Of a stretch of DNA of 64,000 nt, positions 19,838 to 29,242 are shown piece by piece. The position numbers and the translations under genes were made by a program. The notes beneath the pieces were generated by a model. The model was given only the letters and a program-made list of their open reading frames with translations, was not told the origin of the DNA and ran no database searches. This stretch comes from Brachybacterium saurashtrense (lineage in GTDB: Bacteria > Actinomycetota > Actinomycetes > Actinomycetales > Dermabacteraceae): assembly GCF_003355475.1 (NCBI RefSeq), contig NZ_CP031356.1, forward strand, positions 2,604,001-2,668,000, read 5' to 3'. Every line of letters begins with the position of its first letter. The stretch's first letter is position 1.

Positions 19838-20737
19838 ATGACCGCACCGACGCCCGCGCCGTCCGCACCCGCGCGCCGCCGGCCCCTGACCGGGTCGCTG
19901 CTGGCGCGCCGCGTGCTCGGCCACGCCGCCACCTACCTGGTGCTGCTGTGCGCCGCCGCGCTCACGCTGGGGCCGTTCCTGGTCTCGGTGATGACGGCGC
20001 TGACCTCCACGCGCCAGTTCGCCCAGCAGGGCCCGCTCTCGCTCCCCGCCCCGCCGGTGCTGGACGGCTTCATCGCCCTGTTCACCCCCACCACCACCTC
20101 GGACGGCTTCCTCACCCCGGTGGTGGTGACGGTGCAGATGGTGGCGGTGATCCTGGCGGGGCAGATGGTGTTCTCGGTGCTGGCCGCCTACGCCTTCGCC
20201 CAGCTGCGCTTCCCCGGCCGCGACCTGCTGTTCTGGGTGTACGTGGCGACGTTGATGGTGCCGCAGGTGGTGGTCGTGGTGCCGCTGTACCTGATGCTCT
20301 CCGAGGTGGGGCTGCGCAACACCTTCTGGGCGCTGGTGCTGCCGTTCGTGCTCGGCTCCCCGTACGCGATCTTCCTGCTGCGCGAGAACTTCCGCGGCAT
20401 CCCCACCGAGCTGATGGACGCGATGCGGATCGACGGCGCGGGCACGCTGCGCCTGCTGTGGCACCTGGTGGTGCCGCTGAACCGGCCGATCATCGTCACC
20501 CTGGTGCTGATCACCGTGGTGACGCACTGGAACAACTTCATGTGGCCGATGGTGATCACCTCGGGCCCGCAGTGGCAGGTGATCACGGTGGCGACCTCCG
20601 CGCTGCAGTCCCAGTACAACAACAACTGGACCCTGGTGATGGCGGGGACCACGCTGGCGATGCTGCCGCTGGCGCTGCTGATGATCGTGTTCCAGAAGCA
20701 GATCACCCGGTCCGTCGGCGACGCGTCCCTGCGCTGA
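19838..20737 (+). CDS. Sugar ABC transporter permease (MalG type)
   Basis: This 299-aa partner permease has an N-terminal cytoplasmic Pro/Ala-rich stretch and then about six membrane segments (LVLLCAAALTLGPFLVSVMT first). The EAA-type loop reads DAMRIDGAGTLRLLWHLVVP, and VTHWNNFMWPMVIT is typical of MalG-like proteins. AGGAGGAGGG precedes the ATG. Both permeases should form the membrane channel with the binding protein encoded next. Confidence 0.88.
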   Translation: MTAPTPAPSAPARRRPLTGSLLARRVLGHAATYLVLLCAAALTLGPFLVSVMTALTSTRQFAQQGPLSLPAPPVLDGFIALFTPTTTSDGFLTPVVVTVQMVAVILAGQMVFSVLAAYAFAQLRFPGRDLLFWVYVATLMVPQVVVVVPLYLMLSEVGLRNTFWALVLPFVLGSPYAIFLLRENFRGIPTELMDAMRIDGAGTLRLLWHLVVPLNRPIIVTLVLITVVTHWNNFMWPMVITSGPQWQVITVATSALQSQYNNNWTLVMAGTTLAMLPLALLMIVFQKQITRSVGDASLR

Positions 20738-20862
20738 CACCGCGCGGCCGACGGGGCCTCGCCCCGCCCCCGCACCCCGTCGACACCGTCGTTCATCCTC
20801 CGCCCGCCGGGCCCGCCGCGGGACCATACTGGAGGGATCCCCTCGCACCGGAAGGACCCGCC

Positions 20863-22224
20863 ATGCTGAACCGTCGCACCCTCCTCTCCTCCGTCGCCGC
20901 CGCCGGCCTGCTCGGCGGTGCGGCCGCCTGCTCCCCCTCGGGCGGCGGTGACGGCGGCAGCGGCAGCGGCGGCTCCGATGCCGGGGGCAGCACCGGCGGC
21001 GACCAGGGCACCCTCACCTTCCGCTTGTGGGACCAGAACGCCGTGGCCGCGTACGAGGAGTCCTTCCAGGCGTTCACCGCCCAGAGCGGCTGGAACGTGA
21101 CCATCGACCTGGTGCCGTGGGGCGACTACTGGACGCAGCTGCCGCTGGACATCGCCAGCGGCGACGCGGCGGACGTGTACTGGATGAACTCCGCCAACTA
21201 CGTCCAGCTCAAGGACTCGGACGCACTGCTGGACATCAATGAGGTGATCCCGGACGGCGCCTCCCAGTGGGAGCAGTCCGTGGTGGAGCTCTACACCCGC
21301 GACGGCGGGCTGTGGGGCGTGCCCCAGATCTGGGACTCGATCGCCCTGTTCTACAACAAGTCCCTGCTCGAGGAGGCGGGCGTGGATCCGCAGGATCTCG
21401 CCTTCGACCCCGCCGCCGAGAGCGACTCGCTGCGCGAGGCCGGCGCGGCGCTCACCGTGGACGGTGCGGGGCTGCACCCGGGCGAGGACGGCTTCGACGC
21501 CGATTCCCGCGAGCAGTTCGGGTTCAACTCCCAGGCGGACAGGCAGGCGATCATCGGGCCGATGCTGGCCGCGAACGGCGCGCAGTGGCAGGAGGACGAT
21601 CAGTACGTCTTCGCCTCCCCCGAGGGGATCGAGGCGTTCGACTACATGGCCGGGCTCGTCAACGACGCGCAGATCGCCCCCTCCGCGGCGGACACCAACG
21701 AGAACGGCGACTTCACCCGCGACCTGTTCACGCAGGGCAAGCTGGGCCTGTTCCAGTCCGGGCCGTACAACCTGCTGGCGGTCTCCGACGGCGTGGCGGA
21801 CTCGTTCGAGTGGGGTCTGGCCGCGCCGGTCTCCGGACCGGAGGGGCCGAAGTCGCTGGTGCACGGCGTGGTCGCGGTGGGCAACGCCCAGGCCGCCGAG
21901 GACCGCCAGGAGGGCATCGCCGCGCTGCTGACCTGGCTGGGCGGCGAGGAGGGCCAGCGGCCGCTGGCCTCGCAGGGCGTCGCCTTCCCCGCGCACGTGG
22001 ACGCGCAGGACGCCTTCCTTTCCTTCTGGGAGGACAAGGGCGTGGACGTGAGCGTGTTCGTGGACGCGGCGAAGAACGCCGCCGAGGCGGACACCGGCGC
22101 CCGTGCGAACGCCGGGCTCACCGCCGTGATGCCGCTCTTCCAGGAGGTCTTCATCGGTCGCCTCCCCGCCGAGGAGGGCATCCCGCAGGCGCAGGAGGAG
22201 GGCAACGCCGCCATGGCGGAGTGA
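20863..22224 (+). CDS. Sugar ABC transporter substrate-binding lipoprotein
   Basis: This 453-aa extracellular binding protein has a signal sequence MLNRRTLLSSVAAAGLLGG and a lipobox AAAC giving lipidated Cys23. A Gly/Ser-rich linker follows, and then the mature domain (LTFRLWDQNAVAAYEESFQA). GVPQIWDSIALFYNKSLLEEAG and LGLFQSGPYNLLAVSDGV are family 1 solute-binding hallmarks. A GGAAGGA ribosome binding site precedes the ATG. It is separated from the permeases by 125 bp, so it may have an additional promoter (CATACT near 20825) giving more binding protein than permease. No ATPase gene follows. Confidence 0.88.
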   Translation: MLNRRTLLSSVAAAGLLGGAAACSPSGGGDGGSGSGGSDAGGSTGGDQGTLTFRLWDQNAVAAYEESFQAFTAQSGWNVTIDLVPWGDYWTQLPLDIASGDAADVYWMNSANYVQLKDSDALLDINEVIPDGASQWEQSVVELYTRDGGLWGVPQIWDSIALFYNKSLLEEAGVDPQDLAFDPAAESDSLREAGAALTVDGAGLHPGEDGFDADSREQFGFNSQADRQAIIGPMLAANGAQWQEDDQYVFASPEGIEAFDYMAGLVNDAQIAPSAADTNENGDFTRDLFTQGKLGLFQSGPYNLLAVSDGVADSFEWGLAAPVSGPEGPKSLVHGVVAVGNAQAAEDRQEGIAALLTWLGGEEGQRPLASQGVAFPAHVDAQDAFLSFWEDKGVDVSVFVDAAKNAAEADTGARANAGLTAVMPLFQEVFIGRLPAEEGIPQAQEEGNAAMAE

Positions 22225-22315
22225 GCGCCCGCCTCCACCACTCCCCCACGACTCCTCCCCGCATCCCGCGCCGCACCGCTGTCCACGGCGGCGCGGGCCG
22301 TGCCAGTCTGGGCCC

Positions 22316-23449
22316 ATGACGCACACCACACCGCCCGACGGGGGTCCGGGCCGGTCACCGTACGCGCCCCCTCCCTCTCCGAACACGGCGCAGTCGCCGG
22401 CCTGGGACACGACGTCGGCGGCTGGTCCCGGCGCGGGAACGACGGCGGGTCCCGGCGCGGTCCCGATGCCGGGAACCGGCTCCGCCGCGGCACCCGACCC
22501 CGGCCCCGGCGTCGTCGCCGAGCACGTCAGCCGGTCCTTCGGCACGGTGCAGGCGGTGCACGACCTCTCCTTCACCGCCCCGCGCGGCGCGGTGACGGCG
22601 CTGGTGGGCCCCAACGGCTGCGGCAAGTCCACGCTGATGCTGATGCTCGCCTCGCTGCTGGCGCCGGACGACGGGCGGGTGCTGATCGACGGCATCGATC
22701 CCGCCGCCGACTCCTCGGCGGTGCGGGAGCGGGTGGGCTGGATGCCGGACCAGTTCGGGGCCTGGGACTCGCTGCGGGTCGCGGAGGTGCTGGAGGTGAT
22801 GGGGCGGGCCTACTTCCGGCCCGCCGCGCCGCTGCGCACCCGGGTGGCCGAGCTGCTGGAGACGATGGACCTGGTGCCCCTCGCCCAGCAGCCCGCGCAC
22901 GTGCTCTCCCGCGGGCAGAAGCAGCGTCTGGGCCTGGCCCGGGCGCTGATCCACGAGCCGCAGGTGCTGATCCTCGACGAACCGGCCTCCGGCCTGGACC
23001 CGGCGTCCCGGCGGCGTCTGCTGCGGGTGGTGCGCAGGTACGCCGCGGACGGGGCGACGGTGCTGGTCTCCAGCCACATCCTCACCGAGCTCGAGGAGAT
23101 GGCCGATCACGTGGTGTTCATGGACGCCGGGCGGGTGGTGGACTCCGCCGGCGTCCGCGAGCTCGCCGCCCGGCCGCGGCCGTGGCGGATCTCCTCGCTG
23201 CACGAGCAGGCGCTGCGCGAGGCGCTCGCCGCGCTCGGGGTGCGGCACGAGGAGGTGCGCGGCGCGGAGCGCACCGCCTCCGGGCATGCCGAGGCGATCG
23301 TGCACCTGCCGGACGAGGTCACGGCCTCGCGCCTGCTGGCCGATCTCACCGCCGCCCATGCCCGGGTGATCGCCTTCGGCCCGGCGACGGGGCGGCTCGA
23401 GGCCGCCTATCTCGCCTCGGACGCCGCCCATCGTGAAGGAGCGCTGTGA
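22316..23449 (+). CDS. ABC transporter ATP-binding protein
   Basis: This 377-aa ATPase of an ABC-2-type exporter has Walker A GPNGCGKSTLML, signature LSRGQKQRLGLARAL, Walker B VLILDEPASGLDP and the switch histidine in VLVSSHILTELEEM. The first 65 residues are an atypical Gly/Pro/Ala-rich extension, and the C-terminal 100 residues follow the usual accessory domain. A possible -10 hexamer (CAGTCT, 22304-22309) lies six bases before the ATG with no ribosome binding site, so the message may be leaderless. The stop overlaps the permease start (TGATG). Exported substrate unknown. Confidence 0.9.
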   Translation: MTHTTPPDGGPGRSPYAPPPSPNTAQSPAWDTTSAAGPGAGTTAGPGAVPMPGTGSAAAPDPGPGVVAEHVSRSFGTVQAVHDLSFTAPRGAVTALVGPNGCGKSTLMLMLASLLAPDDGRVLIDGIDPAADSSAVRERVGWMPDQFGAWDSLRVAEVLEVMGRAYFRPAAPLRTRVAELLETMDLVPLAQQPAHVLSRGQKQRLGLARALIHEPQVLILDEPASGLDPASRRRLLRVVRRYAADGATVLVSSHILTELEEMADHVVFMDAGRVVDSAGVRELAARPRPWRISSLHEQALREALAALGVRHEEVRGAERTASGHAEAIVHLPDEVTASRLLADLTAAHARVIAFGPATGRLEAAYLASDAAHREGAL

Positions 23450-24576
23450 TGAGCTCGCCGACCACCGCACCCCCGACGCACGACCCCGTCGGCCGCCGCC
23501 GGCCGCTGAACGGCGCCCTCGCCCTCCGCCCGCGCGGGCTGTGGCTGGTCACCTCGCTCGAGCTGCGCCAGCGGCTCCGCTCGGCGCGCTGGTACGTGGC
23601 GCTCGGGGTGTGGACGCTCGCGCTGCTGTTCATCGGCGCGCTGGGGCTGGCGCCCACGCTGTACTCCTCGCAGTGGGACCAGCTCGAACCGGTCGCCGCG
23701 GTGGTGTTCAGCCTGCAGATCATCCTGGTGCTGTTCGCGATGCTGCTGGTGGTGCCGGCGCTCTCGGCCGGGTCGATCAACGGCGACCGCACCGCGGGGA
23801 CGCTGGCCACGCTGCAGGCCAGCCTGCTGAGCCCGGCGGAGATCGTGCTCGGCAAGCTGCTGGCCGGCTTCCTCACCGGCCTCGCGTTCCTGGTGCTGGC
23901 GCTGCCGTCGGTGGTGCCGATCGCGGTGCTGGGCGGGGTGGGCCCGCTCTACTTCCTGCGGGTGGTGCTGGTGATCGTGCTGCTCACGCTGTGCGTCACC
24001 GCGGTGGGCCTGGGCCTCTCCGCCCTCACGCAGCGGCAGCTGGGCTCGGTGGTGCTCGCCTACGTGCTCGTGTTCGGGCTCACGGCGGTGCTGCCGGTGA
24101 CCTGGGGCGTCTCCGCGGTGTTCCTGCAGCAGGAGCGGGAGGTGGTCTCGTACCACGCCACCTACAGCACGGACGGCGCCCCGGAGACCTGCGAGCAGCA
24201 CATGGGCACGCAGAGGGTGCCGCGGGTGGACCTCACCCTGCCGCTGATGTGGGGCAACCCGGTGGTGCTGCTGGCGGAGGCCGCGCCCGCGCTGCCCCAG
24301 GACTACTGGCGCGATGACGGCGAGAACCCGGACGCGCTGCGGATGATCAAGGCGGGGATGCGCAGCGCCGCGGCGATCGCCCATCCCGCGACCTCCAACT
24401 ACTGCGAGCCCGGGCTCGCGGGGTACCCGCAGCAGCTGGGCGATCCGCCGAACCGTCCGATCTGGCCGATGGGGCTGGCGCTGTGGCTGCTCGGCGGGAC
24501 CGGGGCGACGGCGGTCGCGCTGCAGCGGCTGCGGATCCCCGTGCGACGCCTCGGGAAGGGCACCCGCATCGCCTGA
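23449..24576 (+). CDS. ABC-2 type transporter permease
   Basis: This 375-aa membrane protein has about six to seven hydrophobic segments, including WYVALGVWTLALLFIGALGL and IILVLFAMLLVVPALSAGSI. The GDRTAGTLATLQASLLSPAEIVLGK loop is characteristic of ABC-2 permeases. A large hydrophilic loop near residues 230-330 contains several cysteines (TCEQHMG, NYCEPG). The ATG at 23449 overlaps the ATPase stop and has AAGGAG 7 nt upstream; a GTG three bases earlier is less likely. It forms a translationally coupled exporter with the preceding ATPase. Confidence 0.85.
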   Translation: MSSPTTAPPTHDPVGRRRPLNGALALRPRGLWLVTSLELRQRLRSARWYVALGVWTLALLFIGALGLAPTLYSSQWDQLEPVAAVVFSLQIILVLFAMLLVVPALSAGSINGDRTAGTLATLQASLLSPAEIVLGKLLAGFLTGLAFLVLALPSVVPIAVLGGVGPLYFLRVVLVIVLLTLCVTAVGLGLSALTQRQLGSVVLAYVLVFGLTAVLPVTWGVSAVFLQQEREVVSYHATYSTDGAPETCEQHMGTQRVPRVDLTLPLMWGNPVVLLAEAAPALPQDYWRDDGENPDALRMIKAGMRSAAAIAHPATSNYCEPGLAGYPQQLGDPPNRPIWPMGLALWLLGGTGATAVALQRLRIPVRRLGKGTRIA

Positions 24577-24592
24577 GGGGTGACCGGGCGCG

Positions 24593-24610
24593 GCCGACAG
24601 ACCCGTCGGC
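24593..24610. terminator. Weak hairpin between convergent genes
   Basis: GCCGAC (24593-24598) and GTCGGC (24605-24610) can pair around a 6-bp loop between the convergent ABC permease and membrane-protein genes. There is no T tract, so terminator function is only possible. Confidence 0.3.
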
Positions 24611-24619
24611 GCCGGGGCG

Positions 24620-26332
24620 CTACGGCTCGCGCAGACCGGTGACGGAGCCGGGGATCTCGTGCCCGGAGCCCTGCCCGGCCCCGTCGGGCGCGGCCGCGTC
24701 CCGCCCTCCGCCGGTGAAGGGGGAGCCCTCCCCGCCGAAGTCGGGCAGCAGGCCGCGGGCGAGGTCCGCCTCCCGGACGGCGGTGTCGGACGCCCCGGGG
24801 GCGTTCTCGTCCACCCACAGACGCTCCCCGGAGGCGTCGAGGCCGGCGAGCGCCGGGCCGTGCTCACCTCCGGCCGCCAGCAGCCGGGCGCGCTGCGCGG
24901 CGCGCACGGCGGGGTCGCGGCCCCGGTCGGTGCGGGTGCCGATGTCCGGCGCGATCAGGGCGTAGGGCACCTCGCGTCGCATGTAGTCGCCGGCGGGGCC
25001 GTAGAGCACGTCCCGCAGCCCGGTGCGCATGGCGGAGGCGGCGGCCGCGCCCACCAGCGGGGCGAGCACCAGTATGCCGAGCACGAGCCACACCCACGCC
25101 AGCGGCGTCCCCACCTGCAGCAGCGGCACCAGCACCGCCAGCAGCACGCATCCCAGCAGCACCCACACGGCGCTGAGCCAGCCGGTCAGGCCCACCACCC
25201 GCGCCTCCCACGGGTTCACGCGGGCGCGGTGGCTCCACTCGCGGTAAGTGCGCTGGTCGAGCACCTCGCCGCGCTGCGAGGCGGCCAGGCGCACCGCGAG
25301 GGCAGGGGTCAGCGCGAGGGCGAGCAGCACGCAGCCCGCCACCGGGGCGGCCAGCAGCAGCTGCCCGGCGTGAAGCGGGGACTCCACCCCGGTGAGCTCG
25401 TTCATGCCGAAGCGGGTGATGACGGTGACCAGGTCGGCGATCCCGAACACCAGCCAGCCCAGCCCCGCCAGCGCCGGCACCACCCAGCGGAGGCTCGCCC
25501 GGGCCAGCAGGGCGAGCGCGGTGGCGGCGCCGCGCGGGCTCAGCGCCCCGCCCTCCGCGGCGGTGCCGGGGTTCGGCGGGAGGTGGCGGCGGTCCTGGGC
25601 GAGCACCTGCTTCGCGGCGGCGCGGCGCTGGTCCGGGTCGGTGCCGATCCGGGCGGTGGTGTGCAGCGTCTGCGCGTCGGTGAGGCCCAGCAGCGGTGCG
25701 GCCGGGACGGTGCGGCGCACCAGCAGCCAGGCCCCCTGCAGGACCAGCAGCGCCAGGCACCAGGAGGACAGCGGCCCGGGGCCCAGGCCGGACCAGGGCT
25801 GCGAGAGCGGCAGCAGCACGCTCAGCGGCGTCACCAGCACCACCACCGCCGGCAGGGCCATCAGCGTCGCGGTGGACACCGTCGAGACCGCGCGCTGGAA
25901 CCCCTCCTCGCTGAGGTGGCGGCGGGGCCGCAGCCGGATCAGCAGGGCGGGGGCGAGCAGCCCCAGCGCCAGGCTCACCACCGTCGCGCCGAGCGGGAGC
26001 AGTGCGAAGGCGGCGCCCAGCCCGCCCGAGGTGAAGCCCAGCCCCAGCATCGCCGCCCGCAGGAGCGAGGGCTCGGCGAGGGAGGCCAGCAGGGACAGGA
26101 ACCAGAACGTGGGCGAGGCGCCGGTGACGTACAGGAGCAGCAGCACGTACCACAGGCCCAGCAGCACCAGGCCCGGCGCCCAGGAGCGGCGCAGCAGCCG
26201 CCTGCGCAGCGCGGCGGTGGACTCGGCGAGGATCTCCTCCGGCGGGACCAGGTTCGCGGGCTCCTCGGCGAGGCGCGGCGGGGGCGGCAGGTCCGTCAGC
26301 GGCGGCAGCGCGCGGCTGTGCGGGGAGGTCAT
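24620..26332 (-). CDS. Large multi-pass membrane protein of unknown function
   Basis: This 570-aa protein has a cytoplasmic Pro-rich N-terminus and about ten hydrophobic segments (APGLVLLGLWYVLLLLYVTG first). The hydrophilic C-terminal tail of about 130 residues is rich in Gly, Asp and Arg. A loop AKQVLAQDRRHLPPNPGTA lies near residue 240. I do not recognise the family. It is convergent with the ABC-2 exporter and starts 16 nt after recR, so it is probably co-transcribed with recR. Confidence 0.75.
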   Translation of the reverse strand: MTSPHSRALPPLTDLPPPPRLAEEPANLVPPEEILAESTAALRRRLLRRSWAPGLVLLGLWYVLLLLYVTGASPTFWFLSLLASLAEPSLLRAAMLGLGFTSGGLGAAFALLPLGATVVSLALGLLAPALLIRLRPRRHLSEEGFQRAVSTVSTATLMALPAVVVLVTPLSVLLPLSQPWSGLGPGPLSSWCLALLVLQGAWLLVRRTVPAAPLLGLTDAQTLHTTARIGTDPDQRRAAAKQVLAQDRRHLPPNPGTAAEGGALSPRGAATALALLARASLRWVVPALAGLGWLVFGIADLVTVITRFGMNELTGVESPLHAGQLLLAAPVAGCVLLALALTPALAVRLAASQRGEVLDQRTYREWSHRARVNPWEARVVGLTGWLSAVWVLLGCVLLAVLVPLLQVGTPLAWVWLVLGILVLAPLVGAAAASAMRTGLRDVLYGPAGDYMRREVPYALIAPDIGTRTDRGRDPAVRAAQRARLLAAGGEHGPALAGLDASGERLWVDENAPGASDTAVREADLARGLLPDFGGEGSPFTGGGRDAAAPDGAGQGSGHEIPGSVTGLREP

Positions 26333-26348
26333 CGGCGGTCCCGCCCGG

Positions 26349-26942
26349 TCACACGGAGCGCCGGCCCAGGAAGGCGCGCCCCAGGGTCATCTCGTCGGCG
26401 TAGTCGAGGTCGCCGCCCACCGGCAGGCCGGAGGCGAGGCGCGTGACGGTGAGCTCCATCGAGCCCAGCAGGCGGGTGAGGTAGGCGGCGGTGGCCTCGC
26501 CCTCGATGTTCGGATCCAGCGCCAGGATCACCTCCTGCGTCTCCCCGGAGCCGAGCCGGCTCATCAGCTGGGTGATGCGCAGATCGTTCGGGCCCACCCC
26601 GCCGATCGGGTCGATCGCGCCGCCGAGAACGTGGTAGCGACCCTTGAACTCGCGGATCTTCTCGATCGCGACGATGTCCTTGGACTCCTCGACCACGCAG
26701 ATCACCTCGTCGGTGCGGCGGGTGTCGGTGCAGATGCGGCACTTCTCCTCGGCGGAGACGTTCCCGCAGATCTCGCAAAAGCGCACCGTGTCCTTGACCT
26801 GGATGAGCACCTCGGCGAGACGACGCACGGACTCCTCCTCGGCGTCCAGCAGATGGAATGCGATCCGCTGCGCCGATTTGGGGCCGATGCCCGGCAGCCT
26901 GCCGAGCTCGTCGATGAGGTCCTGGACGATGCCTTCGTACAC
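26349..26942 (-). CDS. recR: Recombination mediator protein RecR
   Basis: This 197-aa protein works with RecF and RecO to load RecA at single-strand gaps. It has the N-terminal helix-hairpin-helix ([17 protein letters not shown]), a four-Cys zinc site ([16 protein letters not shown]), a Toprim domain ([15 protein letters not shown], then [12 protein letters not shown]) and a conserved end ([17 protein letters not shown]). The GTG at 26942 gives the standard RecR length and has GGGAG upstream; longer starts add unrelated sequence. Unlike many bacteria, where dnaX-ybaB-recR are adjacent, here dnaX lies 2.3 kb away beyond two plus-strand genes. Confidence 0.95.
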   Translation of the reverse strand: MYEGIVQDLIDELGRLPGIGPKSAQRIAFHLLDAEEESVRRLAEVLIQVKDTVRFCEICGNVSAEEKCRICTDTRRTDEVICVVEESKDIVAIEKIREFKGRYHVLGGAIDPIGGVGPNDLRITQLMSRLGSGETQEVILALDPNIEGEATAAYLTRLLGSMELTVTRLASGLPVGGDLDYADEMTLGRAFLGRRSV

Positions 26943-27138
26943 GCTCCCACTGTATGTGTCCGGGCTGACCGGCACCGCGTCGGCGCGCTCCGCTGTGAGC
27001 GATGCGGCCGACGGCGCCCGGCGCCGGGGCGGCCGACGGCCCGCGGTCGCCTCCACCCCGGGCCCCCATGCCCCGCTACAGTGACGCGGACCTGCCGCCG
27101 CCGTCCGGCGCGGCCGACCCGCCTCGACGAGGAGACCC

Positions 27139-28560
27139 GTGGCCTCCCTGCCTCCCGCCCTGCTCGACACCGTGCACGACCGTGTGCTCACCGGCCTCGA
27201 CGACCTGCTCGGCACCGACCGGGCGCTCGGAGAGGAGATCGCCTCCCGGGTGGTCGCCTACCTGCGCAACACCGCCGAGACCACGGTGAGCGTGGAGGAG
27301 GACGGCACCACCTTCGTGATCACCGGGGACATCCCGGCGATGTGGCTGCGGGACTCCGCCGCCCAGCTCACGCCGCTGCTGCGCCTGGTGGCCGGCGGGA
27401 TCGGCGCCGAGGAGGACCGCGCCGTGCTGGTCTCGCTGCTGGCGGGGCTGCTGCGCCGCCAGTGGACGTACCTCGAGATCGACCCCTACGCCAACGCGTT
27501 CAACCGCCTGCCGGACTCCTCCCACTGGGACGAGGACGTCACCGAGTTCGACAACCCCTGGGCGTGGGAGCGGAAGTTCGAGCTGGACTCCCTCTCCTAC
27601 GGCCCGGACCTCGCCTGGCGGCTGTGGCGCGCCACCGGGGACACCTCCTGGGCGGATGAGCGCTTCCTGCCCGCGGCCCGCGCGATCCTCGCCACCGTCG
27701 CGGCCGAGCAGGACCACGAGCAGCGCTCCGCCTACCGCTTCCAGCGCGCCGGCGTGCCCGCCCAGGACACCCTGGCCCGGGAGGGCCGCGGCGCGCTGAC
27801 CGCGCCGAACGGCCTGGTGTGGGCGGGATTCCGCCCCTCCGACGATGCCTGCGAGCTGGGGTACAACATCCCCGGCAACCACTTCCTCGCCCTCGCCCTG
27901 GAGCGGCTCGGGCAGCTGCTCGAGGAGGTCGCCCAGGCCCCGGAGGAGGCGGCCGAGGCGCGGCAGCGGGCCGGCGAGATCCGTGCCGCCCTCGCGGAGC
28001 ACGGCACGATCGAGGGGCCGCAGGGCGAGCGGGTCTGGGCGTACGAGATCGACGGCCGCGGCGCGCACCGGTTCCTCGACGACGCGAACGTGCCGAGCCT
28101 GCTGGCGCTGCCCTACCTGGGCTGCATGGACGAGTCGAACCCCACCTACCTCGCCACCCGTGCCGCGGTGCTCTCGCGCGCGAACCCGTACTACTACGCG
28201 GGCCTGTTCCTGGAGGGCGTGGGCTCCCCGCACACCCCGAAGGACCACGTGTGGCCGATCGCGAAGGCCGTCGAGGGGCTCACCACGGCGGACAGGGCGG
28301 AGAAGCTCCGCCTGCTGCAGCAGATGATCCGCACCGACGGCGGCACCGGGATGATGCACGAGGGCGTGCACGTGGACGACCCGACGATCTTCACCCGGGA
28401 GTGGTTCTCCTGGTCGAACTCGATGTTCTGCGAGCTCGCGCTGGACCTCGCGGGCGTGGACCGCGACGCGCCGTCCGAGGCCCGCGGGGACGCCGACGGA
28501 ACCGGAGCAGGGGCCGACGCGGCCGGGGAGAGCGAGGCCGACGGGGACCTGCGCGCCTGA
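27139..28560 (+). CDS. Glycoside hydrolase family 125 exo-alpha-1,6-mannosidase
   Basis: This 473-aa protein is predicted to release mannose from alpha-1,6-linked mannosides without a metal. Family blocks include [20 protein letters not shown] near residue 56, [35 protein letters not shown] and [19 protein letters not shown]. No signal peptide is present, so it acts in the cytoplasm on imported oligosaccharides. The GTG start has GAGGAG upstream. The last 35 residues are low-complexity (Ala/Gly/Asp). A TACAGT -10-like element lies about 60 bp upstream. The nearby importers could supply substrate, but nothing in the sequence links them. Confidence 0.9.
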   Translation: MASLPPALLDTVHDRVLTGLDDLLGTDRALGEEIASRVVAYLRNTAETTVSVEEDGTTFVITGDIPAMWLRDSAAQLTPLLRLVAGGIGAEEDRAVLVSLLAGLLRRQWTYLEIDPYANAFNRLPDSSHWDEDVTEFDNPWAWERKFELDSLSYGPDLAWRLWRATGDTSWADERFLPAARAILATVAAEQDHEQRSAYRFQRAGVPAQDTLAREGRGALTAPNGLVWAGFRPSDDACELGYNIPGNHFLALALERLGQLLEEVAQAPEEAAEARQRAGEIRAALAEHGTIEGPQGERVWAYEIDGRGAHRFLDDANVPSLLALPYLGCMDESNPTYLATRAAVLSRANPYYYAGLFLEGVGSPHTPKDHVWPIAKAVEGLTTADRAEKLRLLQQMIRTDGGTGMMHEGVHVDDPTIFTREWFSWSNSMFCELALDLAGVDRDAPSEARGDADGTGAGADAAGESEADGDLRA

Positions 28561-28663
28561 GCGCCCGCATCTCCTGGCGGGCGGCGCGCTCGCGGGGTAG
28601 GTTCGGGGCGGGTCGTCGATGTGTCCCGCGGCCCGTCCCCGCTCACGGACAGGACCTGCACCG

Positions 28664-29194
28664 ATGTCGACGATGCCCCCGCCCTACGACACCGCCGAGC
28701 CGCTCTCCGGATGTCGGGTGACCGAGGCCCCGGAGGTCCTCACCGCGGTGGTCTCCCAGCAGGACTACCCGATGCATGCGATGCCCGCGCTGATGGACGG
28801 CACTTTCTCGCACCTGGCCGCGGCGCTCGCGGAGGTGGGCGTGCACCCGATCGGCCCGGCCTTCGCCCTCCACCATCGGGCGCCGGTCTCCACCGCCGAT
28901 CTCGAGGTGGGCTTCCCCGTGGACGCCCCGCTCACGCAGACCCTCACATTGCCCAGCGGCTACGAGGTGACGGGGTCGCGGATCCCGGCGGGGCGCGTGG
29001 GCTGGACCTCCCACCTCGGCGGGTACGGCGGCCTGGCGGAGGCATGGGGCGCGTTCACCGCCGCGCTCGGGGAGGCCGGGGAGCAGATGGCGCACCCGTT
29101 CTGGGAGTTCTACGTGACCGCGCCGACGCCGGAGACGGACCCGGCCACCCTGCGCACGGACCTGTTCAGCCTGCTCGAGCCGCGCGAGGGCTGA
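28664..29194 (+). CDS. GyrI-like small-molecule-binding domain protein
   Basis: This 176-aa protein looks like a stand-alone GyrI/AraC effector-binding domain. After VTEAPEVLTAVVSQQDYPMH it has the conserved GPAFALHHRAP and DLEVGFPVDAPL blocks, then a second half ending in WEFYVTAPTPETDPATLRTD. Such domains bind small hydrophobic or cationic compounds, or act as hydrolases; the exact role is unknown. It has no DNA-binding domain of its own. It follows the mannosidase by about 100 bp and is convergent with dnaX. Confidence 0.65.
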   Translation: MSTMPPPYDTAEPLSGCRVTEAPEVLTAVVSQQDYPMHAMPALMDGTFSHLAAALAEVGVHPIGPAFALHHRAPVSTADLEVGFPVDAPLTQTLTLPSGYEVTGSRIPAGRVGWTSHLGGYGGLAEAWGAFTAALGEAGEQMAHPFWEFYVTAPTPETDPATLRTDLFSLLEPREG

Positions 29195-29242
29195 ACGAGC
29201 TGCGCGAGAGCTGAGGCCGCGTCGGCGCTCGCGGGGCGCGCG

